A stretch of 64,000 bases of DNA from G958296245 sp963664035 (GTDB lineage: Bacteria; Chloroflexota; Dehalococcoidia; Lucifugimonadales; G958296245): assembly GCA_963664035.2 (NCBI GenBank), contig OY760867.2, positions 3,162,001 through 3,226,000 on the forward strand. The letters run 5' to 3'. Position 1 is the first letter of the stretch, and every line of letters starts with the position of its first letter. Below, piece by piece: positions 58,401 to 61,400 of the stretch. The notes beneath the pieces are model-generated. The model searched no databases. It saw only the letters and a program-made list of their open reading frames with translations, and had not been told where the DNA came from. The position numbers were made by a program, and so were the translations under genes.

Positions 58401-61400
58401 AAGGTGTACTCCAGGTCGGTCTTCCACTCGCCGGAGAGCGTGGGCGTGATGGTGGTGGAGGTGACGGGCGACGCGCCGCAGACAGCGGTGTCGGTGCCCT
58501 TGGAGCTTTCGCAGAGGGTGGCATTGGCGACGGCCCAGGTTACGGTCGGCACGGATTGCAGCAGCACGTAGGGCAGCGTCCGCACGTGCAGCACCGGGTA
58601 CTGCGTGGCCGTGCCGAAGTCCCACGGGTTGTCGTTGCCCGTGACCCCGTCCACGTTCACGTTCCAGTTGGCGTAGAGGCCGGTCGGGTAGTTCGGCAGC
58701 GACTTCTGCGCTTCCGTCGGCGTCTGCAATTCGCTGGTGGTCTTCCCCTCCGGCGCGGCGGTGTCGGCGTCGTCCGCGATGCCCGTGGTGTCGGTGTCCC
58801 AGTACAATTCGCTGACCGTGCCGGAGTTGCTGCCCACCGAGCCGCCGATGTTGTTCGTGCCGGAGTCGTCGCCCGTTACACCCCCTATCGAGTGGCCCAC
58901 AGTGATGGTGGAGCCGGGCCCGTTGTAGCCCACCAGCCCGCCGGCGTTCACCGTGCCTACCGCGCTCGCCGACACGTCGCCCGTCGAGTACACCGCCCGC
59001 AAGGTCCCGGTACTCTCGTTGCGGCCCACCAGCCCGCCGGCGTCAGCGTCGCTGGACGAATTCGTGCTGCCCGTTGCCGTCACGTCCCCCGTCGCGTAGC
59101 TCGCCTCGACGGTGCCGACATTGTTCCAGGCGACGAAACCTCCCGCGTATGCGTCGGCCGCGGCGCTCCCTGACACGGTCGCCGTCACCGTCGCCCCGGA
59201 GTAGCTCTTCCGTACCGTTCCGCCGAGGTTGTTGCCGATGAACCCGCCTGCGTAGGCCCTGGCGCCGGAGCCGCCGCCGCTGGTGGCGCTTATCGAGCCG
59301 CTCACGTACGAGTCGGTGATCAGCCCCTGGTTGTTGTTGGCCACCAGCGCTCCCGCGAAAGCGCCGTCCGCGGTCGAAACGCACGTTACGGATACGTTCG
59401 ACGTGTACAGGTTTCGCAGCTCGGCGCCAGTGCCGGAGCCGCTGTCGTACAGGGTATTGATCAAGCCGCAAAAGGTTGACACAGAGCCGCTCCGGTTGAT
59501 GTACAGGTTCTTTATCCCGTACTGGTTGCCTTCCAGTATGGCCTCGTAGGTATTGATAGGATTCCAGCCGGAGCCGCTGTTCCAGTAGGTGTCGCCGGAG
59601 TCCGCGCGCCCGTTGCCGTTGGTGTCGAAGTCCAGGTCGTTGGCGAGCTCGTAGCCGATGCACCCGGTGGAGGGGCAGCCCATGGCCGGAGCCGGGTTCG
59701 TGAAAGCGAGGTCGTAGTTCGTATTGCCGATAGCCCCGTTCCCGTCCTGGTCGTGGCGCAGTGCGTTCAGATGGGCCAGGCTGCTTATCTCGATCAGCCC
59801 GTCGCCGTCCGAGTCGTAGTCCTTGCCGGGGCTCTGCTGGGCCGTGGACGCGGGGCCGTCGTCCACGTTCGCGTCCGTCTTGACCGCGTACACCCGCACG
59901 TCGTAGACGGTCGTGCTCGTCAGGCCGGAGATGGTGTGGGAGCACTTGGTGGGAGTCCCCGTGCAGTTGGACGTCGCCACCGTGGTGTCCGCGCCCCACG
60001 TGTTGGACGTGGACGCCTTGTGCGCCGCCTTGTAGTTGTCCGCGCCGGTCACCGGGTCCCACGAGAGTACCAGCGACGTGAAGTCCGTCCCCTTCGCCGC
60101 GGCCAGGTTCGCCGGCGCCGCGAGCTCGTCGTCGTCCGCGATGGTCAGCGTGGGACTGGTGGACGTGGCGATGACACGCATGTCGTTGACGGTGTAACCC
60201 GTCGCGAGGTTGATCGCCTTGTCGGCGGCGTCCACCTTGTCGTTCACCGCCGTGAGCGTCACGGTCGCCGGGTTGGGGGTCGTGGTGGCCGCGGCGAAGG
60301 AGACCGTGGTCGTGCTGAGGGTGTAGGCCGTGCCGGTCGGCAGCGTCAGCGTTATGGCCTTCCCCCACGCCGCGCTCAGGGTCGGCGTGATCGTCGCGGA
60401 GTTCACCCGGCTCCCGACCGCGCGCTCGTAGATCGTCGTCGGCGACGCCGCGAGCGTGATGGTCGCGCGCTGGTCGGATGCGGTGAGAGACCCGTACTTG
60501 AGCCCCGGGTACTGGCTGGCCGTGCCGAAGTCCCAGGGGTCGTCCGTGCCGTTGGTGAGCTGGTTGTTGTTGTCGGCGTTGTCCACGTCGATGTTCCAGT
60601 TGGCGTAGATGCCGCTGTAGCCCGTCGGCGTCTGCAGCTCGCTCGTCGTCTTGGACGTGCCCTCCACGCTGCTGGAGTCGCCGGACGCCGTCGCGTCCCA
60701 GTAAGAATCGGTGACGGTGAGGCGCCCCGTCGCCTTGGCGGCCACCAGCCCCCCGTCCGTGGTCGCCGTCGTCGCGCCGATGGAGTAGCTGTAGAAGATG
60801 CTCCCGCTCAGGTACCCGACGAGGCCGCCCGCGCGGTTGGCCGCCGCGCCGCTGGCCTCCACGGCGCCCGCGGCGTAGGAGCCCTGGACCGTCCCGCCGA
60901 GATTGCCCACCAGGCCGCCCGCGTTGGCCGTGGACGAGCTCGAGACGGTGGTGACCACGTCGACGTCGCCCGTCGCGTAGGAGCCGCTGACCGTCCCGGC
61001 GGCGTCGCCCGCGACGCCGCCGCCATGCACGGTCGTGATCGGCCCGGCCGACTCCACGTCCGCGGTGGAGTAGCTGCCGACGACGACCCCGCCGCTCTCC
61101 AGGTACCCCACGATGCCGCCCACGCGCCCGGTGGTGACCGTTGCCGCCGTGTTCCCGGAGTAGTCTTCGACGCGCAGCTTCACCGCGCCGCCGATGACGA
61201 AGGAGTCCTCTATCGTCCCCGCGGAGGCGCCGGCGATGCCGCCCACGCGGACGTCCGAAGAGCCCGCGTGTAGAGGGTTGTGGTCGATGTACACGTCCTT
61301 CAGCGTCAGGTTATGGATCTTCCCCGCGCTTCCCAGGGCTCCGAAGAGGCCCATCCGGTAGTTGGTGTTACTGTCCAGGGTGGAGCCTTCCTGCAAAAGG